28,733 nt of DNA, taken from positions 1-28,733 of the forward strand of contig CALGOO010000221.1 in the NCBI GenBank assembly GCA_937960715.1, given 5' to 3'. The stretch is from an uncultured Candidatus Competibacteraceae bacterium (GTDB lineage: Bacteria > Pseudomonadota > Gammaproteobacteria > Competibacterales > Competibacteraceae). The position numbers and the translations under genes are program-made. The notes under the pieces were generated by a model, which saw only the letters and a list, made by a program, of their open reading frames with translations, did not search any database and had not been told where the DNA came from. This document shows positions 6,822-14,426 of this stretch, piece by piece (the first letter of the stretch is position 1; each line of letters opens with the position of its first letter).

Positions 6822-7424
6822 ATGATGAAACCACTCACGCGCATCAAGCAACATTTCGCCGCCAGCATCGCGGCCAAGGAGCGGACCCTCGCCACCCTGG
6901 GGCCGCGTATCGCTCAGGCCGCCGAACATCTGGCCGAACGGCTGCGGCAGGGCCACAAGATTCTGGTGTGCGGCAACGGCGGGTCCGCCGCCGACGCCCA
7001 GCATTTCGCCGCCGAACTGGTCAACCGCTTCGAGATCGAACGGCCGGGATTGGCCGCCATCGCGCTGACCACCGACAGTTCGGCGTTGACCTCCATCGCC
7101 AACGACTACGCCTTCGAGCAAATCTTCGCCCGGCAAGTCCGCGCCCTGGGTCGTCCCGGCGACGTGTTGCTGGCGATTTCGACCAGCGGCAACTCGCCCA
7201 ACGTCCTGACCGCCCTGGTCGCCGCGCGCGAATTGGGCCTGTCCACGGTGGCGCTGACGGGCCGCGACGGTGGGCGCATGGCCGGTTGTCTGGGCGCGGA
7301 GGATATCGAGCTTCGCGTGGCCGCGACGGCGACCGCGCGGATTCAAGAGGTCCACATCCTGATCATCCACTGTCTGTGCGATCTGGTGGACCATCGGTTA
7401 TTCGGCGAGGAGGAACCCTCATGA
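6822..7424 (+). CDS. gmhA: Phosphoheptose isomerase / DiaA family SIS protein
   Basis: This is a 200-residue single SIS domain protein. GmhA converts sedoheptulose 7-phosphate to heptose 7-phosphate for LPS core synthesis, while the paralogue DiaA binds DnaA and promotes initiation of replication. The GmhA zinc and catalytic residues are all present: H61 and E65 (AQHFAAE), Q175 and H183 (RIQEVHILIIH), with STSGNS at 120-125 for phosphate binding. Position 65 is a place where E. coli DiaA lacks the glutamate. Yet the neighbour downstream is a dolP-like BON lipoprotein, the usual neighbour of diaA. It may serve either role or both. The start could be 6822 or the ATG at 6825. It overlaps the next gene in ATGA. 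Confidence 0.88.
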   Translation: MMKPLTRIKQHFAASIAAKERTLATLGPRIAQAAEHLAERLRQGHKILVCGNGGSAADAQHFAAELVNRFEIERPGLAAIALTTDSSALTSIANDYAFEQIFARQVRALGRPGDVLLAISTSGNSPNVLTALVAARELGLSTVALTGRDGGRMAGCLGAEDIELRVAATATARIQEVHILIIHCLCDLVDHRLFGEEEPS

Positions 7425-8005
7425 AGACATGGCCAATCCCTCTCGTGGCGGCGATCCTGACCACGACACTGCTGACCGGCTGCATCCCGCTGCTGGTGGG
7501 CGGCACGGCGGTGGGCGTCGGCGTGGCGCACGACCGGCGCACGGCCGGCGCCGTGGTGGACGATCAGACGATTGCATTGAAGCTCTACAACACGCTCGAT
7601 CAGCAATTGCCGCCGGGCAACCACCTCAACGTCACCAGCTACAACGGCGCTGTGCTGCTGAGCGGCGAGGTCGTGTCGGCCCAGGCTCGGGAACAGGCGG
7701 AAGCCATTGCCCGCCGCATCGAGCCACCGGTTCGGGAGGTTTACAATGAACTGGCGATCGGCCCGCCCAGCGCCCTGTCCAGTCGCAACAACGACACCTT
7801 GCTCACCACCAAGGTCAAGGCCGCGCTGCTGCGGATCAACGATATCCCGGATTTCGATCCCAGCCGGGTCAAGGTGGTGACGGAGCGCGGGGTGGTCTAT
7901 CTGCTGGGACTGGTGCAGCCGCGGGAAGCGGACGCCGCAGCGGACGTGGCCAGCCAGGTCGGCGGCGTGCGCCAAGTAGTGACGCTGTTCGAATACATCC
8001 GCTAA
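7421..8005 (+). CDS. dolP: DolP-like outer-membrane lipoprotein with two BON domains
   Basis: This 194-residue protein has a lipoprotein signal peptide with lipobox LTGC, lipidated at C21. Two BON (bacterial OsmY and nodulation) domains follow. The first runs from VDDQTIALKLYNTLD through YNGAVLLSGEV (about 47-115). The second runs from LLTTKVKAALL through VVTERGVVYLLG (about 127-190). DolP (YraP) binds anionic phospholipid at the outer membrane and supports envelope integrity. The length and the order diaA/gmhA then dolP agree with gammaproteobacteria. AGGAGG lies 5 bases before the ATG, inside the preceding gene. The E. coli upstream partners lpoA and yraN are not in this window. It converges on sspB with 6 bases between stop codons. 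Confidence 0.9.
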   Translation: MKTWPIPLVAAILTTTLLTGCIPLLVGGTAVGVGVAHDRRTAGAVVDDQTIALKLYNTLDQQLPPGNHLNVTSYNGAVLLSGEVVSAQAREQAEAIARRIEPPVREVYNELAIGPPSALSSRNNDTLLTTKVKAALLRINDIPDFDPSRVKVVTERGVVYLLGLVQPREADAAADVASQVGGVRQVVTLFEYIR

Positions 8006-8011
8006 GCGCCG

Positions 8012-8428
8012 CTATTTCACGATCTTCAGCACCGGCCTGCGGTCGGGACGCGCCGGCTTGTCCGGCTGATCTGGCTTCTCCGGCGGTGGCGAACCGGGCG
8101 GTGGCGGTTCGTCGCCGCTCTTCTCCTCGCCAAAGGCCATGCCATGCCCGTTTTCGCGGGCGTAAATGGCCAGAACGGCGGCCACCGGAATCTGGATCGC
8201 GCGGGCCACGCCGCCGAAACGGGCGTTGAACTCGATCCACTCATTGCCCAGCCGCAGATCGCGCACCGCCGCCGGGTTGATGTTGAGCACGATTTGCCCA
8301 TCGCGCACATGCTGTTTGGGCACGCTGACTCCCGGTGCTTCCGCGTCGACCAGAATGTGCGGCGTCAGGCCGTTGTCTTCAATCCACTCGTACAGGGCGC
8401 GGATCAGATAGGGACGGGTCGAGGTCAT
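8012..8428 (-). CDS. sspB: ClpXP protease specificity-enhancing factor SspB
   Basis: SspB tethers ssrA-tagged and other substrates to the ClpXP protease. This 138-residue protein has the substrate-binding domain (RPYLIRALYEWIEDNGLTPH, then VLNINPAAVRDL and IEFNARFGG) at about 5-95. A flexible Pro-rich linker follows, and the end VLKIVK is the short peptide that docks on the zinc-binding domain of ClpX. I chose the ATG at 8428, where family members begin; the frame is open to 8497 but the extra residues look non-coding. No good ribosome binding site is visible. The sspA gene that normally lies between petC and sspB is absent; only 115 bases separate petC from this start. Confidence 0.93.
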   Translation of the reverse strand: MTSTRPYLIRALYEWIEDNGLTPHILVDAEAPGVSVPKQHVRDGQIVLNINPAAVRDLRLGNEWIEFNARFGGVARAIQIPVAAVLAIYARENGHGMAFGEEKSGDEPPPPGSPPPEKPDQPDKPARPDRRPVLKIVK

Positions 8429-8543
8429 GGCGAAGGGTTCGTGGGCAAGGCGCGGAGAACGGATTTTCCCCGCCAGGCGCGGGGAGCGGCGGTTCAAGGA
8501 ACGCCGGCGAAGAGCGGTCGGCCCTTCACCGGCGACAGCGACG

Positions 8544-9287
8544 TCAATGCACGTCCTTCCAATACTCTTTCTTCAGCAGGTAGAACACCACGCAGAGCAG
8601 GCCCAGGAACAGCAATACCCAGATACCGATCCTCTGGCGCTCCAGTTGGATGGGTTCGCCGACATAGGCCAGGAAATTCACCAAGTCCACCATGGCTTGC
8701 TTGAACTCCGGCGGACTCATGCTCCCCGGTTGCGCCAGTTCGAAGCCCTTGAGAACCTTGCTTTCGTGGCCGGCGGCGTCCTTGTGAACCGCGTAGACCG
8801 GCTTTTGCATCCCCTGCAGTTCCCACAGCACGTGCGGCATGCCGGCGTTCGGAAACGCGGCGTTGTTCACGCCAAAGGGCCGGGTGGCGTCCTGATAGAA
8901 CGTCAGCAGGTAGGTATAGAGATAATCCACCCCGCGCGATCGGGCGATCAGGGTCAGATCGGGCGGGACGACGCCGAACCACTGCTTGGCGTCCGCCTTG
9001 GGCATCGCATTCCTCATGGTGTCGCCGACCTTGGCCCCGGTGAAGATCAGGTTCTCCTTGACCTGCTCGTCGGTCAGGCCGATGTCGCGCGCCATGCGGT
9101 TGTAGCGCTGGTGCTCCAGCGAGTGGCAGCCCATGCAATAGTTGACGAACAGCTTGGCGCCTTTTTGCAGCGAAGCCTTGTTGTGCAGGTCGATGGGCGC
9201 TTTCTCGAGCGGAAACCCCGCTCCGCCAGCGGCCGCGGTCAAGCCGGGCAACGCCATCAATACCAGTGCGACGATGATTTTTTTCAT
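8544..9287 (-). CDS. petC: Ubiquinol-cytochrome c reductase, cytochrome c1 subunit
   Basis: Cytochrome c1 of the bc1 complex passes electrons from the Rieske protein to a soluble cytochrome c. The 247-residue precursor has a signal peptide (MKKIIVALVLMALPG). The covalent haem site is CMGCH at 51-55, and a region rich in conserved residues (NAMPKADAKQWFG, PPDLTLIARSRG) contains the candidate methionine ligand. One C-terminal membrane anchor (about 218-236) is followed by the basic tail KKEYWKD. Its ATG overlaps the petB stop in ATGA (9284-9287), showing translational coupling. It is the last gene of petABC. Confidence 0.96.
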   Translation of the reverse strand: MKKIIVALVLMALPGLTAAAGGAGFPLEKAPIDLHNKASLQKGAKLFVNYCMGCHSLEHQRYNRMARDIGLTDEQVKENLIFTGAKVGDTMRNAMPKADAKQWFGVVPPDLTLIARSRGVDYLYTYLLTFYQDATRPFGVNNAAFPNAGMPHVLWELQGMQKPVYAVHKDAAGHESKVLKGFELAQPGSMSPPEFKQAMVDLVNFLAYVGEPIQLERQRIGIWVLLFLGLLCVVFYLLKKEYWKDVH

Positions 9288-10528
9288 TTTTCGGTCACCC
9301 TTTCCGGTACGGGCTTGGTCTTTTCGAAGGCCGGCAGGATGGGCAGCACGACGAAAAAGGCGAAGTAGAGAATGGTGCAGATCTGCGCCACCGAGGTGCG
9401 GGCCGGGGTGGTCGGCAATGCGCCCAGGTAACCCAGGATCAGGAACGAGATCACGAAGGCGGCCAGCGCCAGCTTGAACGACAAACCGCGATAGCGGATG
9501 GATTTGACCGGGCTTCGATCCAGCCACGGCAGGAAGAACAGCACTAGAATGGCGGCGAACATGACCAGCACGCCCCAGACCTGGGTGCCGGCAAAGGACG
9601 GCACGGCTCGCAGCATCGCGTAGAACGGCGTGAAGTACCAGACCGGCGCGATATGCGGCGGAGTCTTCAGGGAATCGGCGGGATCGAAGTTCGGGTGCTC
9701 CAGAAAGTAGCCACCCATTTCCGGCATGAAAAAGATCACGGCCGCGAAGAAGACCAGAAACACCGCCACACCGACCAGATCCTTGACGGTGTAGTAGGGA
9801 TGGAACGGAATGCCGTCCAGCGGCCGGCCTCTTTCGTCCTTCAGTTTCTTGATCTCGACGCCGTCTGGGTTGTTGGAGCCGACTTCGTGCAGGGCCATGA
9901 TGTGGGCGACCACCAGCCCCAGAATAACCAGCGGCAAGGCGATGACGTGCAGCGAGAAGAACCGGTTCAGGGTAGCGTCCGAGATCACGTAGTCGCCGCG
10001 AATCCAGACCGCCAGATCCGGGCCGATGCCGGGAATGGCGCTGAACAGGTTGATGATCACCTGCGCGCCCCAGTAGGACATCTGGCCCCAGGGCAGCAGA
10101 TAACCCATGAACGCTTCGGCCATCAGGCACAGGAAGATCAGCACGCCGAAGATCCAGATCAACTCGCGCGGTTTCTTGTAGGAGCCGTAGATCAGGGCGC
10201 GGTACATGTGCAGATAGACCATGATGAAAAAGGCGGAAGCGCCGGTCGAGTGCATGTAGCGGATCAGCCAGCCCCAGTCCACGTCGCGCATGATGTATTC
10301 GACCGAGGCGAAGGCGTCGGCGGCCGATGGCTTGTAGCTCATGGTCAGCCAGATGCCGGTCAGAATCTGGTTGACCAGCACCAGCAGCGCCAGCGAGCCG
10401 AAAAAGTACCAGAAGTTGAAGTTTTTCGGCGCGTAGTATTCGGTCAGATGCTCGCGCATCATCTTGGTGAGCGGGAAGCGCTCGTCGATCCAGCCAAGCA
10501 ACCCGGTCGTGCCTTGTGTGTTCGCCAT
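9284..10528 (-). CDS. petB: Ubiquinol-cytochrome c reductase, cytochrome b subunit
   Basis: This 414-residue polytopic membrane protein carries the two b haems and both quinone sites of the bc1 complex. Haem ligands are H93 and H107 in the second membrane helix and H194 and H209 in the fourth, with the usual spacings. The Qo-site motif is PVWY (295-298) where mitochondria and alphaproteobacteria have PEWY. A loop with charged residues (about 222-240) follows the fourth helix. It is fused full length, as in bc1 complexes, not split as in b6f. The ATG overlaps the petA stop by one base (TAATG), and its own stop overlaps petC. Confidence 0.97.
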   Translation of the reverse strand: MANTQGTTGLLGWIDERFPLTKMMREHLTEYYAPKNFNFWYFFGSLALLVLVNQILTGIWLTMSYKPSAADAFASVEYIMRDVDWGWLIRYMHSTGASAFFIMVYLHMYRALIYGSYKKPRELIWIFGVLIFLCLMAEAFMGYLLPWGQMSYWGAQVIINLFSAIPGIGPDLAVWIRGDYVISDATLNRFFSLHVIALPLVILGLVVAHIMALHEVGSNNPDGVEIKKLKDERGRPLDGIPFHPYYTVKDLVGVAVFLVFFAAVIFFMPEMGGYFLEHPNFDPADSLKTPPHIAPVWYFTPFYAMLRAVPSFAGTQVWGVLVMFAAILVLFFLPWLDRSPVKSIRYRGLSFKLALAAFVISFLILGYLGALPTTPARTSVAQICTILYFAFFVVLPILPAFEKTKPVPERVTEK

Positions 10529-11127
10529 TACGCAACCTCCGGATCAACGCCGATCAAGATGCGGGAATCGCTGAGGTACCGGTAGGAAGGCACCTCCATG
10601 TTCGAGGGCGCGGGAACGCCTTTGTAGACGCGCCCGGCCAAATCGAAGCGAGAGCCATGGCAGGGGCAGAAGAAGCCGCCCTTCCATTCCGGCCCCAGAT
10701 CGGCGGGCGCCAGGTCGGGTCGGAAGGTGGGCGCGCAGCCGAGGTGCGTGCAGATGCCGACCAGCACCAGCACCTCGGGCTTGATCGACCGGTTGGCGTT
10801 CTGGGCGTACTTGGGCTGCTGGCTGGCCATCTGCGAGTTGGGATCGAGCAGTTGATCCTTGAGTCCGGGTAGGTCGTCCAGCATCTTCTTGCTGCGTTTG
10901 AGCAGCCAAACCGGCTTGCCGCGCCATTCGACGGTCATCATGGCGCCGTCCTCCAGTTTGCTGATGTCCGCTTCCACTGGCGCGCCAGCGGCCTTGGCGC
11001 GCTCGCTGGGCGACCAGGATTTCAAAAAGGGAACGGCGACGAACGCCACGCCAACGCCGCCGACCACGGCAGCCGTGGCGGTCAGAAACCGGCGTCTGCC
11101 GGGATCGACGTCCTCTACCGTACTCAT
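10528..11127 (-). CDS. petA: Ubiquinol-cytochrome c reductase, Rieske iron-sulfur subunit
   Basis: The Rieske protein moves electrons from ubiquinol at the Qo site to cytochrome c1. The 199-residue protein has an N-terminal twin-arginine signal-anchor (RRRFLTATAA at 11-20, then a hydrophobic stretch to about 36). The two [2Fe-2S] motifs are CTHLGC (126-131) and CPCHGS (154-159), with cysteine and histidine ligands and the disulfide cysteines all present. AGGAG lies before the ATG. It is the first gene of petABC. The 283 bases upstream, after the nif3-like gene, must hold the operon promoter, but I see no clear sigma-70 match there. Confidence 0.97.
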   Translation of the reverse strand: MSTVEDVDPGRRRFLTATAAVVGGVGVAFVAVPFLKSWSPSERAKAAGAPVEADISKLEDGAMMTVEWRGKPVWLLKRSKKMLDDLPGLKDQLLDPNSQMASQQPKYAQNANRSIKPEVLVLVGICTHLGCAPTFRPDLAPADLGPEWKGGFFCPCHGSRFDLAGRVYKGVPAPSNMEVPSYRYLSDSRILIGVDPEVA

Positions 11128-11369
11128 ACGCAGTCTCCTGTTGTGAATTTATCGTTGGATTTAAGGATGGGTTGGCAACGCAAACGATATGCACGGATTT
11201 CGTGTTCGCCGGAGCCGGATTGGGAGCCGTTATTTTGCCGAAACCAGCCCGCTTCGCGGGGCACGCTGGACGATGCGCGAACTCCATCGGTATGAACTCC
11301 CGCCGTTTTCGCGGTACGGCAAAACTATACCTCAGCGAGGGTATTAGGGTCTATGCGCTTGTCGCCCAA

Positions 11370-11390
11370 AGCCGCGAGGTTGGCGCGGCT
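11370..11390 (-). terminator. Probable intrinsic terminator of the nif3-like gene
   Basis: On the minus strand AGCCGCG, a 7-base loop and CGCGGCT form a perfect 7-bp stem followed by TTTGGG. It begins 21 bases after the stop of the Nif3-like gene and precedes the petABC upstream region. The U-run is short, so the terminator would be weak. Confidence 0.4.
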
Positions 11391-11410
11391 CGAAAAGGCT
11401 GGCGCGGGGA

Positions 11411-12169
11411 TCAGACTGGATTGTCGATGTCGACGAACACGAAGTTTAGAGCGAATCGCGCGGCCAGATGCGCGCCCAGCGCGGGCACGCCATGGCGCTC
11501 GGTGGCGTGGTGACCGGCGGCGAAAAAGTGCAGGCCGTTCTCGCGGGCGACATGCACGGTTTGTTCGGACGCCTCGCCGGTCAGGAAGGCATCCACGCCA
11601 GCGTTCACCGCGATCTCGATAAAGGACTGCGCGGCGCCGGTACACCAGGCCAGTCGCCGGATGGGCGCGGCTTCGCCAGCAACATGCAGCGGCTCCCGGC
11701 CCAGGCGGGCGGCAAGATGAGCGGCGAAGGCGTCTCCGCTCAGCGGTTGGGCCAGCTTGCCCAACATCACCAGCCCTGGCGTCCGACCGTTGCCGCCGGT
11801 GGTCCCAGTCACGGTCAAATCCAGCGCTTGGGCCAATTGGACATTGTTGCCCAGCTCGGAATGGGCATCGAGCGGCAGATGGTAGGCGATCAGGCTGATC
11901 CCGTGACGGAGCAGGGTGGCGAGCCGCCGCTGTTTCATGCCGACGACGCGCGGATTCTCCCCTTTCCAAAACCAGCCGTGATGGACCAGCACGGCGTCGG
12001 CCCCGCGCTCGACCGCCGCGTCCAGCAACGCCTGGCAGGCGGTAACGCCCCCGATCAGGGTTTCGACTTCCCCCCGGCCCTCCACCTGCAGCCCGTTCGG
12101 GCAGTAGTCGCTGAAGTTTTCCGCCGCCAGCAGGCGATCCGTATACGCAACCAGTTCGCTCAATCGCAC
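11411..12169 (-). CDS. Nif3-like dinuclear metal centre protein (YbgI type)
   Basis: This protein of about 252 residues belongs to the Nif3/GTP cyclohydrolase I type 2 family, toroidal hexamers with a two-metal centre whose physiological reaction is uncertain. Metal-binding motifs seen are VHHGWFW near residue 63, YHLPLDAH near 107 and GHHATERHG near the C-terminus. The start is not ATG. A GTG at 12169 has GGAGG 7 bases upstream and is my choice. A TTG at 12175 overlaps the hisC stop in TTGA and would add two residues, but GGAGG is then too close. It follows hisC on the minus strand and is translationally coupled to it. Its link to histidine synthesis or to petABC downstream is positional only. 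Confidence 0.9.
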   Translation of the reverse strand: MRLSELVAYTDRLLAAENFSDYCPNGLQVEGRGEVETLIGGVTACQALLDAAVERGADAVLVHHGWFWKGENPRVVGMKQRRLATLLRHGISLIAYHLPLDAHSELGNNVQLAQALDLTVTGTTGGNGRTPGLVMLGKLAQPLSGDAFAAHLAARLGREPLHVAGEAAPIRRLAWCTGAAQSFIEIAVNAGVDAFLTGEASEQTVHVARENGLHFFAAGHHATERHGVPALGAHLAARFALNFVFVDIDNPV

Positions 12170-12171
12170 CT

Positions 12172-13239
12172 TCAACCCTCCGCCAGAATCAGCCCGAGCG
12201 CGGCGAGCAGGGCGGCGTTCTGTTCCGGGCCGCCGACCGTGATTCGCAGGAACTGTTCGATGCGCGGCAGGCGAAAGTGACGCACGATCACATGGCGTTC
12301 GCGCAAGGCGGCGGCCAAGGCGGCGGCATCCCGTTGCGGGTGGCGGGCAAAGACGAAGTTCGCCGCCGAGGGCAATACCTCAAAACCAAGTACCGCCAGC
12401 GCGGTGACCAGTTGGACGCGGCTGGCGATCACCAGTTGTCGAGTGCGCTCGAAATAATCGCGGTCCTCGAACGCGGCCACCGCGCCGGCGATGGCCAGCC
12501 GGTCGAGGGGATAGGAATTGAAGCTGTTCTTGATCCGCTCCAGCGCCTCGATCAGCTCCGGGTGCCCCACCGCCAGCCCAACCCGCAGCCCCGCCAGCGA
12601 GCGCGACTTGGACAAGGTTTGCGTCACCAGCAGGTTCGGATAGCGATCCACCAGCGCGATGGCGGTCTCGCCGCCGAAGTCGATATAGGCTTCGTCCACC
12701 ACGACCACCGAGTCCTGGTTGCGTTGGAGCAGCCAGTCGATGTCGACCAGCGGCAGCGGGCAGCCGGTGGGCGCGTTCGGATTGGCGAAGACGATGCCGC
12801 CGTTCGGGCGCACGTAGTCGGCGACCCGCAGGGTGAAATCCTCGGCCAGTGGCACGGTTTCAAAATCGATGCCGTACAGGCCGCAGTAGACCGGGTAGAA
12901 GCTGTAGGTGATGTCGGGAAACAACAGTGGGGCGGGATGCTGCAATAAACCCTGAAAGGTATGCGCCAGCACTTCGTCCGAACCGTTGCCGACGAACACT
13001 TGCGCTGGCGTGACGCCGTAATAGTCGGCGACGGCCTGCTTGAGCCGCTCGGCGCTCGGGTCCGGGTACAGGCGCAGGGCGTCGGACAGTTCGGCCCGAA
13101 TGGCCTCCAGCACGCGCGGCGAGGGTCCGTAAGGATTCTCGTTGGTGTTGAGCTTGACCAGTCTGTCGAGCTTGGGCTGCTCGCCGGGCACGTAGGGGGT
13201 GAGCCGCCGCGTCACGGGGCTCCAGTAAGGATTATTCAA
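12172..13239 (-). CDS. hisC: Histidinol-phosphate aminotransferase
   Basis: HisC is a PLP-dependent class I/II aminotransferase that converts imidazole-acetol phosphate and glutamate to histidinol phosphate. The 355-residue protein has the family start TPYVPGEQP and the substrate motif KLNTNENPYGPSP. Cofactor residues are in NPNAPTG (153-159), VDEAYIDF (181-188) and the Schiff-base lysine K211 in TLSKSRSLAGLRVG. The start is TTG at 13239, with GGAG 6 bases upstream. No ATG lies nearby in frame, and the translated N-terminus (NPYWSPVTRRLTPY) agrees with the family. This TTG overlaps the stop of the Rpn-family gene as TTGA. In many gammaproteobacteria hisG and hisD lie upstream; here a nuclease gene takes that place. 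Confidence 0.96.
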   Translation of the reverse strand: MNNPYWSPVTRRLTPYVPGEQPKLDRLVKLNTNENPYGPSPRVLEAIRAELSDALRLYPDPSAERLKQAVADYYGVTPAQVFVGNGSDEVLAHTFQGLLQHPAPLLFPDITYSFYPVYCGLYGIDFETVPLAEDFTLRVADYVRPNGGIVFANPNAPTGCPLPLVDIDWLLQRNQDSVVVVDEAYIDFGGETAIALVDRYPNLLVTQTLSKSRSLAGLRVGLAVGHPELIEALERIKNSFNSYPLDRLAIAGAVAAFEDRDYFERTRQLVIASRVQLVTALAVLGFEVLPSAANFVFARHPQRDAAALAAALRERHVIVRHFRLPRIEQFLRITVGGPEQNAALLAALGLILAEG

Positions 13240-14084
13240 GGTTCGCTCCGCAATCGCCGCAATTCATCAAGAGTCAGGCCAGTCTTGGCGGCGATGGTGT
13301 CCAGGTCCAATACACCCAACAGGGCGCGGGCAATTTCCAGTGCCTGTTCCCGGCGGCCTTCGATATGGCCTTGTCGTTGAGCCTTGCGCAAGGCGTTGCG
13401 CTGGTCGGCGATGAACACTTCCCGCCGCTCCAAATCCTCCAGTTCCTCCGGCTCCAGATTGACCCGGTTCGCCAGATCGAACGCCTGCCGCAACGCCGGC
13501 ACGGCGGCCCAGTTGGGCGGAATCATCGTCAAATCCGGGGCGTGCTTGATGAAATACAGCCATTGCTCCAGCCGGCCGCCCAGATCCTCCAACGACTTTT
13601 CGAACTTCGGCAGTTCGATAAACACCAACTCCAGGTCCTCCACCGGATAATCCATCAAATAATCCCGCTCCCGCAGCACGAAGCGGCTGAGATAGCCGGG
13701 ATACGATTCGAACATCACAAAGTCGGTCAAGGTCAGGGCGATGACCGGATGCAGGTCGAGGTAGTCTTCTCCGCTCCGCAACTGGTTGGAGTAGGTTTTG
13801 GCGGCGTTGTACAGAATCCGTTTCTCGAAGCCTTCCACGTTCAGAACCTGCATTTCGATGATGACCAGCCGGTTATCGGTCAGCCGGGCGCGCACGTCGA
13901 GGTAGGTGTCCTTCATGCCGCGAATGCGGGGCGCCAGCCAGGGATTCAGGATTTCCAGATCGACGATCAGTCCCCGGCTGCCGTAGAGCACGGCGTCGAG
14001 AAAATCGATCAGCACCTCATGGCTTTGCTCCGAGCCGAAGATACGCTTGAAGGCGAAATCGGTCTTGGGATTGATGAAGCGCAT
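13236..14084 (-). CDS. Rpn family recombination-promoting nuclease / putative transposase
   Basis: This 282-residue protein starts MRFINPKTDFAFKRIFG, typical of the Rpn (PD-(D/E)XK nuclease family transposase) group. The nuclease core shows D63 in YLDVRARL and E77-x-Q79 in VIIEMQ, the D...ExQ variant of the PD-(D/E)XK site. The C-terminal section has a charged helix with QRQGHIEGRREQALEIARA, and the last 30 residues (KTGLTLDELRRL) form the helix-turn-helix-like tail common in the family. E. coli Rpn proteins raise RecA-independent recombination and can act in phage defence. The stop overlaps the TTG start of hisC, so hisC translation may depend on this gene. It is transcribed divergently from the zinc peptidase. 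Confidence 0.9.
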   Translation of the reverse strand: MRFINPKTDFAFKRIFGSEQSHEVLIDFLDAVLYGSRGLIVDLEILNPWLAPRIRGMKDTYLDVRARLTDNRLVIIEMQVLNVEGFEKRILYNAAKTYSNQLRSGEDYLDLHPVIALTLTDFVMFESYPGYLSRFVLRERDYLMDYPVEDLELVFIELPKFEKSLEDLGGRLEQWLYFIKHAPDLTMIPPNWAAVPALRQAFDLANRVNLEPEELEDLERREVFIADQRNALRKAQRQGHIEGRREQALEIARALLGVLDLDTIAAKTGLTLDELRRLRSEP

Positions 14085-14426
14085 GGTTCGTCTTTACTCG
14101 CCGAGACTTATGCGTCGTTGGGGGACTGGCCATCGGCACGGGCGGCTTCCCTCCCCGAATCAAGGCTCGGAAAACGGTCGTGGAGCCGCCCATCTCCTTG
14201 CTGGCTGCTTCCCTTGGGCTGGGAAGCATGGGACACTGAGAACGATGGGCCAAACTGGATTTTACAACGCCGAGGCGCTGGCGTGACCATGGTCGGTGCC
14301 AATCGGGCGTCCCCTGCCCAATCCCGCGAGGCGTTGCAGTAGCGCGCGTTGTCAGTCGATCCGCTCCAAATTCGGCGGAAAGCACGGCCAGGAGCGTGGA
14401 CGGTTACCGACAAGAGTGAGGTTCCT
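14085..14426. other. Divergent intergenic region, no gene seen
   Basis: These 342 bases lie between the Rpn-family gene (minus) and the YpfJ-type gene (plus). Short open frames are present, but none has a supporting ribosome binding site or recognisable protein. A hairpin GCTTCCC (14207-14213) / GGGAAGC (14221-14227) is present, and GGGCGGCT near 14149 is inverted as AGCCGCCC near 14184. No clear sigma-70 promoter is visible. Confidence 0.5.

Noticed and set aside
8544..10547. A 667-codon frame joining a petB-antiframe to cytochrome c1
   Set aside because: Only the last 247 codons are petC; the upstream part is petB read in the wrong frame. petC starts at 9287 with the ATGA overlap.
14017..14385. 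A minus-strand open frame reaching across the rpn start into the intergenic region
   Set aside because: Its 3' part is the rpn gene in another frame and its 5' part lacks a ribosome binding site and any known motif.
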